64,000 nucleotides of DNA from Phanerodontia chrysosporium (taxonomy: Eukaryota > Basidiomycota > Agaricomycetes > Polyporales > Phanerochaetaceae), in contig MJGA01000038.1 of NCBI GenBank assembly GCA_001910725.1, positions 62,001 to 126,000 on the forward strand, given 5' to 3'. The notes below the pieces were generated by a model. The model saw only the letters and a list, made by a program, of their open reading frames with translations. It was not told where the DNA came from and did not search any database. Made by a program: the position numbers and the translations under genes. Each line of letters opens with the position of its first letter. Position 1 is the stretch's first letter. Positions 1 to 11,341 of the stretch are shown one piece after another.

Positions 1-1243
1 ACTCGACGAAGACATCCTTGCTGTCGTCAAAGACGACCTCATCGAACTGCTTGCCAACGAGCTCAAAGACGTTCTCCTTCTGTTCCTCAGGGATCGGCTG
101 GCTCTTGAGCGACGGCTCGATCTTGCCGTCAAGGTAGCCCTCAACGAGCGCATCAATGTCCGCGGCGTCGAGCGCCTTCGACTGGTCGTACGGGTACTTG
201 AGCTGCTTGCCGAGGTCCTGGACGACGAACGCGGGCCACTTCGCCTCGTTGAGGTTGAGGGACTTGGCGTGGTCGCCGAACTGGATGGCATCGATCCAGA
301 CAAAGTTGACCTTGCCCTTGTACTTGGCTGCGACCGGGCGGACGAGCTCGAGGTACTCATCCTTCTTCGCGTCAGACGGGTCGAGGAAGAGGTACGCGAG
401 CGGCTTGCCGCTCTGCGCGTAGACCTGGTAGTTGTCCGCGTTGACCTGGTCGAGGATGGGCACAGCGAGCTCCTTGATCCAAGTCTCGAGGTCGGTAGTG
501 GTGAGGGAGGAGATGGGGTAGGGGTACTCGGTCACGGCCTCGTCGAACTTGCGGTAGAGGATGACGGCTGGTGGCTTCACACCGGCAGCTTCGAAAACCT
601 CCTTGTCGGTGGTCATACCGAACAGGTAGTCGTCGCGGTGCTTGTTCGCGGTCGCGTTGAACTCAGCGGCGAGTGGTGAATCCGCGGAGTCGACAAACGC
701 AAGCGCGACAATCTTGTCTGCGACCTTGAACTCGTCGAAGGTGTCCTTGGTGATCGTGCCGACGGCGGGGAGCGATTGCCTACGTGTGGGGTAAGAATCA
801 CGCGGAGGCAAACATGGTGTGTGAATTACTTGGTCATGTAGCTAACGATGCCCTCCGAAGAGCGAGGACCGGTGTACTGGGTGAACTCTCCATTGCGGTA
901 TACGCGCAGAGTGCTGCACAAATCGTAAGATGGCAGAACGCGCGAAACCGTGGGCAGCTACTTACGGGTAGCCCTGAATGCCATTCTTCTGGCACAAGTC
1001 CGCCTCGTCAACGCAGTTGACCTTAGCGAGCTTGATACCCTTCTCCTTCAGAACCGTCGCAGCCTCCTCGTAGTGGGGAGCAAGGGCCTTGCAGTGCCCG
1101 CACCACGGCGCGAAGAACTCGACGAGCATGAGGGGATCGGGGTTGACAACCTCGTCAAAGGTGTCGGGGGTGAGGTCGATGACGTCGCTGGCAAGAGCGA
1201 CGGCGGCCAAGGCCAGGGCAGTGAGAGCCTTTGAGAACCGCAT
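1..1243 (-). CDS. Protein disulfide isomerase, 3' end outside window
   Basis: ER thiol-disulfide oxidoreductase and isomerase that forms and reshuffles disulfides in secretory proteins. The model has exon 1 at 1243-966, exon 2 at 913-830 and exon 3 from 779 to beyond position 1, with GT-AG junctions in phase. Residues 1-19 form a hydrophobic signal peptide. The first thioredoxin domain has the active site APWCGHCKALAP near residue 50, followed by GYPTLRVY and the redox-inactive b and b' domains, with long lysine-rich stretches typical of PDI. The reading frame is still open at base 1, exactly where the second CGHC domain would begin, so the a' domain and the C-terminal retention signal are not visible. 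The family call is secure; only the 3' end is missing. Confidence 0.96.
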
Positions 1244-2651
1244 TTTGACTGCTCAACGTCGGGGAGAGGCAGCAGGAGATGGGGGAAGGCAACTTTCGCG
1301 CATCCAGCGCGTTATATTCCAATATAGTGGGCGTCTAACGCATAGTACGTGTCAGTCAGGCTCGGTCTTAGTCACACCGTCGGCCAGACTTTCTTCCCAA
1401 ATCTGGGGGGCGGGGTCGGTAGTTACCATCAAAAGCTACTACATTTGGAAAGGGGAACGTCTACCAGACTTCCGGCCAGACCGCGTCTGTCCTTCCCAAG
1501 CCCTCGCGTTTCCACCGCTGCGGTTGCAGACGGGTCACGGACCAGCGAGGTGTCGCCGACAATGCGTTCTACAACCAACCATCGCCGGCGGACGGCGTCC
1601 AGATGACTTTGGCAAGTCCCGCCGCATCTTTCGGCGACAGTATCAGCTGAAGACGCTGCATACGTGGCACCCGTTCTCTGCGTGCCGCGACCATGACTGA
1701 GGCACTGCCGACGTCTGATGCTTGGATGCGGAAGGCACCATCGGGACGTCTCGGTGAGTTCTTGTCTTGCGAGGCATGCTGCAGGTTCTTGGAGCTGCAA
1801 TCTTTCACCTCGGTCCCTGGAACGACTAGTTAGCCATGCTGAGAGTGTGCTCTCCCATGCACCATGCCACGACCCTTTCATATTTCTGGGAACACAGGGT
1901 CCCCATATACAATGATGTCGTTTCGCGACCCACGAGTCGTTGATGGGTCGTAACGTTGCAGTTCACCGCAACATAGGATCATGATAGCCTCTGAGGCGTG
2001 ATGACCAGCGCGTCATATCTTCTGTTGTAGACCTTGCACAGGTCTCATAAGACTGCATTGTTGGGCAGTCTATGTGATCATTGAACCGTTGTACATGCAG
2101 GTGGATCGCAAGAGCACCATCGCAGTAGTAGTAGGTGAAGCTCGACGCCCGTAGCACCGCTGTGTTGCCAGCGCGCTTGTTAGCGGTGCTCCGAAAACAT
2201 CGGGAAAGTGTACAAGGTGCAGCAGTTGCTCGTCGCCCTTTCCTAGCTACACCAAGGACGCTGCACAGCAAGACAATCGTATGAATCGAGACGAACCACT
2301 GTTGCAGTAATGTGCATTGGGTTTGCCTGTCGGATAATGGACTCCGGTCCTCCTCAGTCTCGACAGCTTGGTGAAGATTTAATGCTGAACCTGTCTGCTT
2401 ACGCCTTCTGATGAAAGGTTCGTGTTCCATAAGAACGGCAGGGACCTGTATAATATGCAGCTCGGACTCAGACACATCAAGCCTCAAATGCTCGTACCTG
2501 TATGCTTTGAATATGCTGTAGACAGACCAGACTAGAAGGCCAGGGCGTGCTGCTTCGTTGTGCCCCTGATGATAAGCTGTGTAGCTCTCGCAAAATGCAG
2601 CAAAACAGGAAGTATATCCCAACAGAGCATGAAGCGTGCATATGATGATGC
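1244..2651. other. Intergenic, PDI promoter side and Rrp7 3' side
   Basis: About 1.4 kb between the PDI start and the Rrp7 stop. An AT-rich patch near 1310-1330 lies 70-90 bases upstream of the PDI start and may hold its core promoter. Short open frames at 1429-1881 on either strand have no recognisable domain and no splice pattern. I see no repeat or RNA gene. Confidence 0.5.
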
Positions 2652-3666
2652 TTAGTACGGCCTGAACTTGCGACTCTCTTTGAGCTTCTCGACCTTGGCC
2701 TTGTCTTCTTCCCACTTCTTTTTGAGGTCCATGAGCTCTGCACACGAGATGAATGGTGATCCAACATGGAGGCTGAGGCATGCGCACCTTTCCGCTTTTT
2801 TTCGTGTATCTGGAACGCATAGAATGAGTCCTTCTCCTTCGGCTCCTTCTTGTTCTTGCGGCTGCGCTTCGACGCGGTGCCGGTCTGCTGGAAGCGCTTG
2901 CTCGCGACGCCGACACCGCCGCCGACCGTCTGGCCGTACGCCCGCCGCGCGTGACGAGCGTGAAGCCGTCCGCGTCGACCTGTGCCTCGCCCTTGCGGTA
3001 TTTGCTCGCCTGGCGCTTGCGCGCCTGCACGAACTCGAAGTGCGCCATCCACGAGTCCGCGTGTGCCTTCACGGCGTCGAGCGGCGGGCGCAGCGCGGCG
3101 TGCGCTGCGGCGTAGTGCGCGAGTCCGCACGGCGCGTCCGGGTCGCGCGGCCACGCCCGCGGCTTCCCGCTCGACGGCGCGGAGAGCGCGCGCGCGAGCG
3201 ACGAGGCGTCCAGGAAGACGACGTGTGCCGTGCGTCCGGTGCGCCGCAGCGTGCGCACTGTCCGTGTGGGTAGTGGGACTACCTGCGGGGCCTCTTCTTT
3301 GGCGACCTTGCGCTTCTTCCGCGGGTGCGCCTGCTCCGCCTCTGGCTCTGACTCCATGTCCTCGTCCTCGCCCTCACTGTCGCTGTCGCTGGAGACCTCT
3401 TCGTCCTCCGCAAGCCCGTCTCCGTCAAATATCACACGTTCGACTGTGCCGCTCTGCTTGAAGAGGAGCGTCACCTCCCGCTCCGTGGCGTCTGGTGGGA
3501 CGTTGACGAGGAAAAGCGTGCGTCCCTCAGGCAGAGCGGCCTGCTGGCTCTCTGATGCCGCCTTTTTAGGCCCGGTGTGCGCCCGTGCATAGATGTAGTG
3601 TGTGGAGGAGGACGAGTACTGGACAGGAATCGGCGTGAAGCCGGCGATGGAGGAGGGAAGGGACAT
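2652..3666 (-). CDS. RRP7: Ribosomal RNA-processing protein 7 (Rrp7), one apparent frameshift
   Basis: Small-subunit processome factor for pre-18S rRNA maturation in the nucleolus. Exon 1 is 3666-2788 and exon 2 is 2737-2652, in phase. The start chosen is the ATG before SLPSSIAGFTPIPVQ, although the frame is open further upstream. Residues 40-75 and 170-190 form the RRM-like part (TLFLVNVPPDATEREV; RTAHVVFLDASS), with an acidic insert followed by a KKRK patch between them. The C-terminus has the Rrp7 hallmark: DGFTLVTRGG, then a basic KNKKEPKEKDSFYAFQ helix, ending in KLKESRKFRPY. The frame slips by one base between TRGG and YGQTVGGG, in the CCC run at 2941-2943 (plus strand). One extra base restores the whole family-like C-terminus (321 aa). 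No intron fits the gap, so an assembly error is the likely cause. Confidence 0.93.
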
Positions 3667-3736
3667 GATGGAGGAGAAAATATTGCTGATTTCATTTCGC
3701 GAGGTCCTCGCGCCTATTTGCGATTTCCACCGCCAC

Positions 3737-3763
3737 CTAAACCCTAGCGCTGGGGTTAGGGGG
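3737..3763. promoter_or_regulatory. Inverted telo-box-like motif upstream of RRP7
   Basis: About 70-100 bases upstream of the RRP7 start the sequence reads CCTAAACCCTAGCGCTGGGGTTAGG, two head-to-head copies of a telomere-like AAACCCTA/TTAGGG unit around AGCGCT. Telo-box motifs bound by Myb/TRF-type factors are known in promoters of ribosome-biogenesis genes in several eukaryotes. A role here is inference from position and palindromic form. Confidence 0.4.
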
Positions 3764-3840
3764 TCTTCCAGGTTCAACCGCTCACAGTTCGACCACCGGC
3801 CATCCCGCATCCTCAAGGCTGGCAATATAACTCTGAGTTA

Positions 3841-4047
3841 ATAAAGATACAAATAACCGGTAGTCTACTACAAGCGAGGGACCACAAAATACCGGTGTGG
3901 TACTGCGTCTTCTATTTCCCAGCGGACTTCAAGTTAGGGCTTTCGGTTCTCTTCACTAAGGAGAGAAAAATGTGATTTGCCTAAGGTCCTGCTATGAAGT
4001 TACATGGATTCGTCTAGAAGGACGAAGCCAAGAGAAAAGCAAAGGAC
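3841..4047. other. Short intergenic stretch
   Basis: AT-richer sequence between the RRP7 upstream region and a coding-like relic. Nothing recognised. Confidence 0.4.
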
Positions 4048-4330
4048 CTAGTCGTCGAGGATGGCGTCGAAGAAGAGCACGGTGCCAGGGAGCTTAAGCT
4101 CGATGATCATGCTGCACGGGCCGACGTTGTCCTGGAGCCTCAACGTCACAGTAGGATGGATCAAAGACGGTTGTTGTCAATAAAGGTTGGTTGAATTGGG
4201 CCCGCACTTGAAGCTGAAGCTTGAGCTTGAGGTCGAAGGAGGGCGCCACACCGAGACCCCCGGTACCGCGGACCCCGCGAAGTCCACACCGCGGTCGATG
4301 CTTTGGGGCAGTCGCCAGAGATCTGTCTAC
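4048..4330 (-). pseudogene. Coding-like 3' fragment, unrecognised
   Basis: On the minus strand the last 130 bases before a TAG at 4050-4048 read as a C/G-ending frame (HPTVTLRLQDNVGPCSM, then a short segment ending FFDAILDD). A second frame upstream (about 4320-4180) also looks coding, with CGPNSTNLY before a stop. The two frames do not join through a visible GT-AG intron, and no start with a promoter is evident. It is either the 3' part of a small gene with an intron I could not place or a decayed gene. No family is recognised. Confidence 0.25.
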
Positions 4331-5935
4331 GTGTAACGACGCGCAATGACAGAATTGCTCTTCGCAATGTGGCAAACAAATGTGTCTTCCGTTGAAAATC
4401 ATCACATATGGATTTCTACAGCATGTGTGCACTAGTAGGGTATCAGTGATGAGTAGTATGCTTTCTCATTGTCCTCATAGTCCACGCTCTCATAACGTGC
4501 GCAAGTACCAAGAGTAGAGTTAACACAACGAAACCATTACATATTGGTTCAATAAATCTGTGCGATGCTGCAGGAAAGTTCGACTCATCTTATTCTTGCA
4601 CTGCCTGCGCGATACTATCCTTCAAGGCTGCTTAGATACGACTTCTGGCGTTCTGTACAGTTTCCGCTGTTTCTATCATCGTTCCTAAGAGAACCTTAAG
4701 GAGCGCTGTGCCTTTGGAAGAATTTGGCTCTCGAAAAATGGCAATGAGGCTGTCCAAGTGTTGCTTCTGTGCCGAGGTGCGCCATGAGCGCCGACAATCT
4801 TGACATCGCGGGTTGTCCCAATGACAGCGCAGCAACGGCAGAACTGCGGCCGGTATTCAGGCGCCAGGACAGGCCCACATAACTGGGTTGGACTCTACTG
4901 TCCACTTGCCGTTGTGGCGCTCAGGATTTCTCCGTGGCCAATCGCGATTGTCACGCGGACGTCAAGTAGGCTGCGCTTCGCCTCCTTCGTGACGCTCAGC
5001 CGAGACCGAGCATCGCTGTTGTCGACGTCCACGGCAACATCGGAGCCGAAGGAGGCGTCAAGGTGCCACCAGGCCTCTCCAGCGCGCCGCCTGGGCTCGG
5101 ACTAGGTGGACTGCGCATTTCAGGTCCGGGCCTTCCTGCCGAACGTTGCATGTCGAGCCCATCGAAGAAATATTGTCCCTCGTAACCAGCTATGAACATG
5201 TCCAGGACCTGTTGTAGTTACCTTCGAGGCCGCGCAGCCAGTGCTAAGATACGGCGAGCCCTGCCGCACTCCATGGTGATGGTTTTGGAGTCCACTGGAG
5301 CGTGCGCTTGAGATATCTGATGCAAGGAGCCGTTGAACAGAACGCGGTGCGCATGGGAGAACGCGCATCAAACGCAAGCGTCATGGGACAGGTGCCGCGA
5401 CTGCGCAGCGCAGGCGGCCATTCAGTTCCTGACGAACCACTAGACATGCCATATACGGGCACCGACGATATGAACGCACGTAATCTGTTTCAAGGCAAGG
5501 CAAATTCCTTCACGCCAAGAGTACGCGATGCTGTACGCGCACCGCACTGGCAATGTGGCCTGTACTCGACAATGGAATATGGATCAGAAGAGTCCGCGAA
5601 ATACACTCGCGGGCTGGAGAGTCCTGGTCGGCACAGCCCGCAGAGGGCGCAAGGAGAGCGGAGGCGGCTGCCGAGAAGCCGCGGACCCCGATCAGGACAT
5701 ATCTGCCCCCTTGAATTACGGCGAATTAGCGTGTGCACACACTGAACCACTCCCGGATCCAATCTCACCGCCATTCGCTCGACTGCGGAAGCAACACACA
5801 CGAGCAGATGGCTCTGGCACTCACCTGAATGCTTAAAAGCGGGGCTCCTGTCGCGGACACCCTATCATCCCTCGCACGATACCCCTTACCCCCTGCACAA
5901 CCCTGGCTGCCTACGAACTGCCCACGCGCAAAGAC
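4331..5935. other. Intergenic, 1.6 kb, with one coding-like patch
   Basis: Mostly without convincing genes. On the minus strand, about 5103-4905, one frame of some 65 codons with C/G third bases runs from an upstream TAG to a TAG (segment DASFGSDVAVDVDNSDARSR). A second short frame at 4835-4632 contains LIAIFREPNSSKG. Neither shows a known domain or clean splice sites, so they may be remnants of one decayed gene. The last 150 bases are the promoter and leader of the SPFH gene. Confidence 0.3.
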
Positions 5936-7305
5936 ATGTCGTCGCCCTACCAGCTCGACATCAAGCACCCGCGAACGCCAAGCCAAGGCTCGAGCTCACG
6001 TGGGAATGTAGTGGATCCAGATGCGCCTAACGGTACGCCCTGCCTGCGTTTCTGCCTGCGACCACCATGAGCTCAACAGGTACTGAAGTCACAGATGACC
6101 GCCAACCTACGAGCCATGTCGCGAACGGCAAGCGACCCATGACCGACGCCCATGTCATCAAGGTGCAACCGCTGAAGCGCAGCGAGATGCAGGTGGGTCC
6201 CACGCTTCCTCGTGACGACCAGTATCTCACCTTGCGCCTCCGTTCCAGCCTTCGTACGCGCAGGACCTAGGAACATCGGAGGTGCGTAGCTCGCTCGCGG
6301 CGTCAGTCGACATGCTCATCGGCACTGCAGGTTACACATGGCTTCTACGGAAGCATGCTGCATTCGCTCGGAGTCTGCATCGGCTTCTGCGGCGCCATCC
6401 CATGCTGCCCGCTTCCCAATCCCTTCCGCAACGTCCAGCAAGGTAGGCCCATATCCCTCCGGAACGTGATCTGTCGCTCACCGGCATTGACCAGGCTCTG
6501 TCGGTCTCGTGGCCCGCTTCGGCCAGTTCTATAAGTCTGTCGATCCTGGCCTCGTCCAGGTCAACGTCTGCACCGAGTCTCTCCGTGTCGTGGACGTCAA
6601 GATCCAGATCAGCCCCATTGGCAGGCAGAAGGTCATCACCAGGGACAACGTCGATGTAGAAATGTACGTGCCTGCACTGCCTCATCCCACAGTCGCGACT
6701 GACCGCGCCCCAGCGACTCTGTCATCTACTTCCAGATCACGAACCCCTACCGCGCCGCGTACGGCATCAGCGACCTGCGCCAGGCGCTCATCGAGCGGGC
6801 GCAGACGACGCTGCGACACGTGGTGGGCGCGCGGGCGGTGCAGTCCGTCGTGACGGAGCGCGAGGCGATCGCGTTCGAGATCGCGGAGATCGTGGGGGAC
6901 GTCGCGGACAAGTGGGGCGTGTCGATCGAGGGCATCCTGATCAAGGACATCATCTTCTCGCCTGAGGTCGCCGCCTCGCTCTCGTCCGCGGCGCAGCAGA
7001 AGCGCATCGGCGAGAGCAAGGTCATCGCCGCGCGCGCCGAGGTCGACGCCGCGCGCCTCATGCGCCAGGCCGCGGACATCCTCGCGAGCCCCGCCGCGAT
7101 GCAGATCCGCCAGCTCGAGGCCCTCCAGACGATGGCCAAGACGGCGCAGAGCAAGGTCGTCTTCGTCCCCATGCAGCTCCAGAGCGACGTCCTCGGCCAG
7201 GTCGGTGCCGCTGGCCCCAGCGGAAGCCAGAACGTCGTCCGGGACGAGGCCGGCGAGGGCGTTGCGGGCCGTGCGGGGCTGCTCAGCGCGGTCTCTGAAG
7301 TGTAA
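5936..7305 (+). CDS. Stomatin-like SPFH/band 7 membrane protein
   Basis: Scaffold protein of cholesterol/sterol-rich membrane microdomains; the stomatin family oligomerises on the inner leaflet and modulates channels and trafficking. Six exons were fitted in phase: 5936-6032, 6080-6192, 6249-6281, 6331-6442, 6495-6663 and 6714-7305 (371 aa). A polar N-terminus of about 80 residues is followed by a short hydrophobic hairpin rich in cysteine (GVCIGFCGAIPCCPLPNPF), the site palmitoylated in stomatins. The band 7 domain then runs from GSVGLVARFGQFYKSVDPGL through DVKIQISP and the QALIERAQTTLRHVVG helix to IKDIIFSPEVAASLSSAAQQK. A coiled-coil-forming alanine-rich C-terminus follows. The family is certain; membership of the erythrocyte-band-7/slipin branch rather than prohibitin rests on the hairpin. 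Confidence 0.95.
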
Positions 7306-7824
7306 CCGCGTTTCTTTGCTCCTTCTTTCATGTCTCCCCTGCTTCCCGGTTACTCTACGTTGGATTCTCTCGTAATGTGCGACGACCCGTTATGCCCCTC
7401 TGACGCTTTGCTTGTGCCCTCTGTACCGGTATGGATGTTTGAATACCCCTTAGCAGATATGGATTAATATAGCCTGGACGTGGATTAGTGTCGCATGTGG
7501 CGCAGCTTGATTTGCTTCGACGTTTTTCATAGTGCAGGTGAGCCAAAACTCGCGCTATGCAACATGGCGGACGATCCGTGGGGAGCAATTCAACGAAGTA
7601 CCCCCGCAAACTCGAAGCGAGCTTACAGAGATCATTGACACCGTGCCAGTGATGCAACGCCATTGTGAGCACCGTGTGTTGGACAACACACTTTGCATGG
7701 TCAGTCAAGTGACGAACCAGCTTGTGTCTGATACCTGCCCTCGAACTCAGACACGAATTTCGACCTGAGCGGTGTGAGACGCCCAGCTTTGAAGTCGGTC
7801 TAAGTGGGACTCTCGACGTTTAAT
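7306..7824. other. Intergenic
   Basis: 3' flank of the SPFH gene, with AT-rich stretches around 7440-7480. No gene, repeat or RNA structure recognised. Confidence 0.5.
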
Positions 7825-8060
7825 TGCGGTGGACGAGCCTCAGGTAGTTCAACTGCACGAAGGAAGTCCGTTCCCCGATGGCTTCAGAGCGTCCATCAGC
7901 CAGCGAAAGCCTGCGCCGTGGATGGATAACGTGCGCAAGTCGAGATATCGTGTACATGTGCCGACGCATTGACTGCAGTGTGCGCGGCAAGATGTCGAAG
8001 GCCGTGCATGCGCAGCGGGAGGTGGCGGAGTGGGTAGATGCATAATAAGTGTTTCTCTGA
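7825..8060 (-). pseudogene. Relic copy of part of the neighbouring F-box gene
   Basis: On the minus strand this stretch matches the 3' third of the F-box gene at about 8490-8720. Shared blocks include CCACCTCCCGCT, the segment encoding RTLSIHGAGFRWLMDALKP against RTMSMCGEGVLWLLDALKP, and the flanking spacing. The copy has indels and frame changes and no start, so it is a truncated, decayed tandem duplicate. No function is expected. Confidence 0.75.
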
Positions 8061-8273
8061 ATCGCATATATCATGTCACCAGCTTGGCCCTTTTCATTGA
8101 GGACTGCTTTGGTTCTCACCGCCGTTCAACGTTCGTGGCGGATAAAGGCCCAAGCGAGATCTGTGGAAAACTACTACTACCTGAGGCTATAAGCCCCTCG
8201 AGCCTGATCAAACTTTGTACAGTGACACGCAGAAACAAAGCATACATGGGTCGCTACCAGACGGGACACAAGT

Positions 8274-9949
8274 TCATATCATCCAGTCGAGATCCTCCGG
8301 TAGTCGCTGGCAGACCACGACCTCCGAGACTAAACCCTCTGGCACTTCTCCATCGACCTCACGAAAGAAGTCAACCTCGAGAGTCAATTGTTCTAGTTTG
8401 CTAGCACAATCTTCCTGTAACCTCTCCTTCAGGCAATTCACGAGATGTGCCGTGGAAAACCCATGAGATCGCGAGGGGCCAACGAACTTCAGCTGCGTCA
8501 ACCTGGAGAATGGAACTTTGTTGGGCAGCGGCTTCAGAGCATCCAGGAGCCAGAGAACGCCCTCGCCGCACATGGACATCGTGCGCACGTCTTGTGCTTG
8601 CCCAAACGCAGCCGATAGTCGCGGAAATACGGCGTCACCACCTATGCCGGCATGTACCGCCAAGTGGTAGAGGCTGCCGAGCGGGAGGTGGCGCAGGGCA
8701 TCGATGAACGCATCATATCGTTCGGGCTTGCACTGGATGTCCAGAGCAAAGACGGGTAGAGGCGCGTCTTGAGTTGACGAGACAGCTAGCGGAAGTTTCT
8801 CCTGCCAAATTCGCAGACTCAGGCCGTCCTCGACGAGCGTTCGATCAAGATACAAGGTGCGCAAGGCAGATGGATGCGTACAGCAGGCCAGGGTGGAGTT
8901 GACATGCCTGAGCAGAGCGCACAGCGCAGGCTGCCCTTCCTCTGTCAAATGCCCGGTCGTAACCTCCATCGAACGAAGATTAGGCAGGCGGAGAGAGGAC
9001 ACGAGGAAAGCTGTTTGCGCCATACAAGTGTCGCCATAGCTTGAAAGTTCCAATCGCTGCAGTTGGGGCAAAGCTACAGATGCCGCCGGAGAAGAGGCTG
9101 AGTGGGTGCGCGGGAGGTCATACAGGAGGCAAAGCTCCCGAAGTGATGTAAGTTCCTCCAAGGCACTGAGGAATGAAGGCCACGGTCGCATGCACGTTCC
9201 CCAATCAACGTTCGACAGGGCTAGCCTCTTGAGTTGTGGATGGAAGAGGGTGGAACAAACAGGGAATGGAAACCCAAGCAGCTCGAGTTCCGTGAGCTGG
9301 GATTTGCGTGCGCGCATACCAAGTATGAATGTCTCGCTCTGCTTGAACGGTCCCTGGTTCGTAATGAATACGGTATGCGTTTGAACCCTGAGATGCCTGA
9401 TGCATGAAAACGGGGGTGATGGATTAAGCACGAAATCCGTGTCGTAACACGACCTCCAGTCAACGCAAAACGATTGAACTCGACTGGCATGTGCGAGAGC
9501 GAGGGCCCATGTTTCAGAGTCGGTAAAGGATTCGCCGAATTCGGGATCGGCGAGCTTGCCAGTCATCGAAAGAGGCATGGCTTGAGAGCGTTCGAGGTAC
9601 GCTTTCAAGGGCTCCTGCCTGCCCGTTACCCGGATGTTCGTCCACAGTGCGGGGGCGTTGAGCGCGACCGCACGCCACTGCGTACAGACCCAGCATATGG
9701 TCATCCATCCATGCGCGTCGCTATGGCTCGCACTGTCATATTTCTCCAGGGGCAACAGACAATCGTGTTCCGCTCTCCACGAGGCGAGGTGCCATTCGAA
9801 GATCTCGCGCAAGATCTCCAGAGGTAGCGCGACTGCTGGTATCCCGCGTTGAGAATGAAGGATATGTCTCGCGCACGGCGTAGGCACGCGCGACGTTCTT
9901 CTTCAAGCTCTTTCTTGGCTTGTGGAAATAAGGACCTGTTGAACATCAT
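8274..9949 (-). CDS. F-box protein with leucine-rich-like C-terminus, one apparent frameshift
   Basis: Probable substrate-recruiting subunit of an SCF ubiquitin ligase, of the single-exon type that is greatly expanded in Agaricomycetes. The F-box reads ALPLEILREIF, then WMTICWVCTQWRAVALNAPALW, with irregular leucine-rich repeats over the remaining 430 residues. Two starts are possible. A frame from 9887 runs uninterrupted to 8274. The family's usual N-terminus (MMFNRSLFPQAKKELEEERRACLRRARD, a charged helix before the F-box) lies in another frame from 9949 and would join it if one base is missing in the CCCGCG at 9843-9848; with that base the protein is 558 aa. I favour 9949 because the preceding helix is typical of the family and other genes here show the same kind of base loss. 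The substrate is unknown. Confidence 0.8.
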
Positions 9950-9976
9950 GGTGGCGACAGTGGATAAGGACACCAA

Positions 9977-10362
9977 ACAGGAGATTATAAGCTGAAAAAA
10001 GGATGAATCGTTTTAACGTACATATGATGGTTCCCAAACCTCACGGAGCCTCGACTACAGGGAAAAGCTGGAGTGAGTTGCGAAAGAAGCTGCGTGAGCT
10101 CCCGCCAGAGCGCTGAGCGCCATGAGAATAGCAGGACCCCCGACACCCCTGTCTCGCCGCCTCGTCTAGTTTTCACCGTAGTAGTTGTCGAGCATCGACT
10201 TCGTGGCTCAGAATGCGTAAAGCTCATCTGTAAATTATGGCATTATACTCTCTAACAATCCTCCGTGGCTTCTCAACACTCTGTGGGAGCCTCGTAGAAG
10301 ACGGTCCAAGGCATCTCTGTCGCCTCGCAAACTCGTGACGGACACCCGACGCAGTCATGGTG
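9977..10362. other. Intergenic
   Basis: Upstream of the F-box gene and downstream of the next minus-strand gene. Nothing recognised beyond AT-rich promoter-like sequence near 9990-10030. Confidence 0.45.
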
Positions 10363-11069
10363 CTAGTCAAAGTTTGGATCTACTACCAGCTCGAGACTCT
10401 CAACACTGTCTGCGAGGAACTTCCAGCCCTCTTCGGGGTAGCAGCTGGCGACGAACGTCTCACGATGCACTTCCCGCCTGGGTCCTCTATCTTCCGCGCC
10501 CTCAGCACCACCGGCGTCCGCTGCGCCCTGAGCGGCAGGAACTGCAACCCGGTCGTGGCGCAGAACGACCTGGAGAGCCATAGGCTGTTTCCAGCGGCCA
10601 TGCTGGTATTCGAGAACGCCATATGAGCGCTCGGGCCCCAGGTGGCCTGCCGCGCAGAAACGTACGACATCAAGTGTAGCCTGGATAGGAACGTTAGGGC
10701 ACGCACGGACCATCAAGAGACAGAATTGCGCACACTGAAGCTGAGCGTCGCGAGGTACGCGCGCGCGAGGCACGTCACAACGACGGGGCGCCCAAGGTAG
10801 CGTATGAGCACTGTGACCCATGGCAGGAGCGGCGCGACTATGAGTGCAGGCCCACGGTCTAGGGCGCTGCAGGTATCACTTGTAGCGTTCGAGTGTGTGT
10901 CGTCGCTTGCAGAAGAGCTGGCAGACGATGGAGGGGCGTCGTTGGTCGTCTCCGAAGCCTTCCGCATGATCGAGCGCGTTGGACTGACGGGCGTGACAGT
11001 CGAGGCGTCGCTGTCCAAGTCGGACGCGTCGGCATCTGTCGTTTTGGACCTGGTCACTTCGCGTGGCAT
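10363..11069 (-). CDS. Hypothetical protein, Ser/Thr-rich with a hydrophobic segment
   Basis: I do not recognise this gene. Two exons fit: 11069-10734 and 10680-10363, separated by a 53-nt GTGCGC...CTAAC...CAG intron, giving 217 aa. The first 75 residues are Ser/Thr/Asp-rich and contain a PTRSIMRK patch. A hydrophobic stretch follows (ALIVAPLLPWVTVLIRYL and PVVVTCLARAYLATL), probably one or two membrane helices. The C-terminus is charged and ends ESLELVVDPNFD. It lies about 270 bases downstream of DAM1 on the same strand. An antisense frame of 89 codons at 10357-10626 also looks coding-like, so exon 2 is less certain than exon 1. Confidence 0.45.
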
Positions 11070-11341
11070 GTTGGCTTGGTGGTAGTGGAAGGGAAGAGGT
11101 GGCAGGCGCCCCGCCGTTCGCGGGTATGAGTGTATGGCAGGCGGAAGCAAAGCACAGCCCCTGTGCGTCAGAACTCCTGAGCGGTGGGTGTGGGCGAAGG
11201 TTTAGTTCGTTTCGTACGTTGCGAAGGTCGGTATTTGCAGAACAGAAGGGTATCAGGTATCGGTACATGACTAGGAGTATAGCACATGAGGTCTCGGTCG
11301 GTTATCCGAATAGTAGGGTGGCAAGGTTCGGAGAAAGCTCT

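Noticed and set aside
1963..2651. Minus-strand frame of 620 codons running past Rrp7 from 3825 to 1963
   Set aside because: Only the first half is Rrp7; beyond the frameshift the translation is Arg/Ser-rich and then featureless, and the true Rrp7 ending is in another frame.
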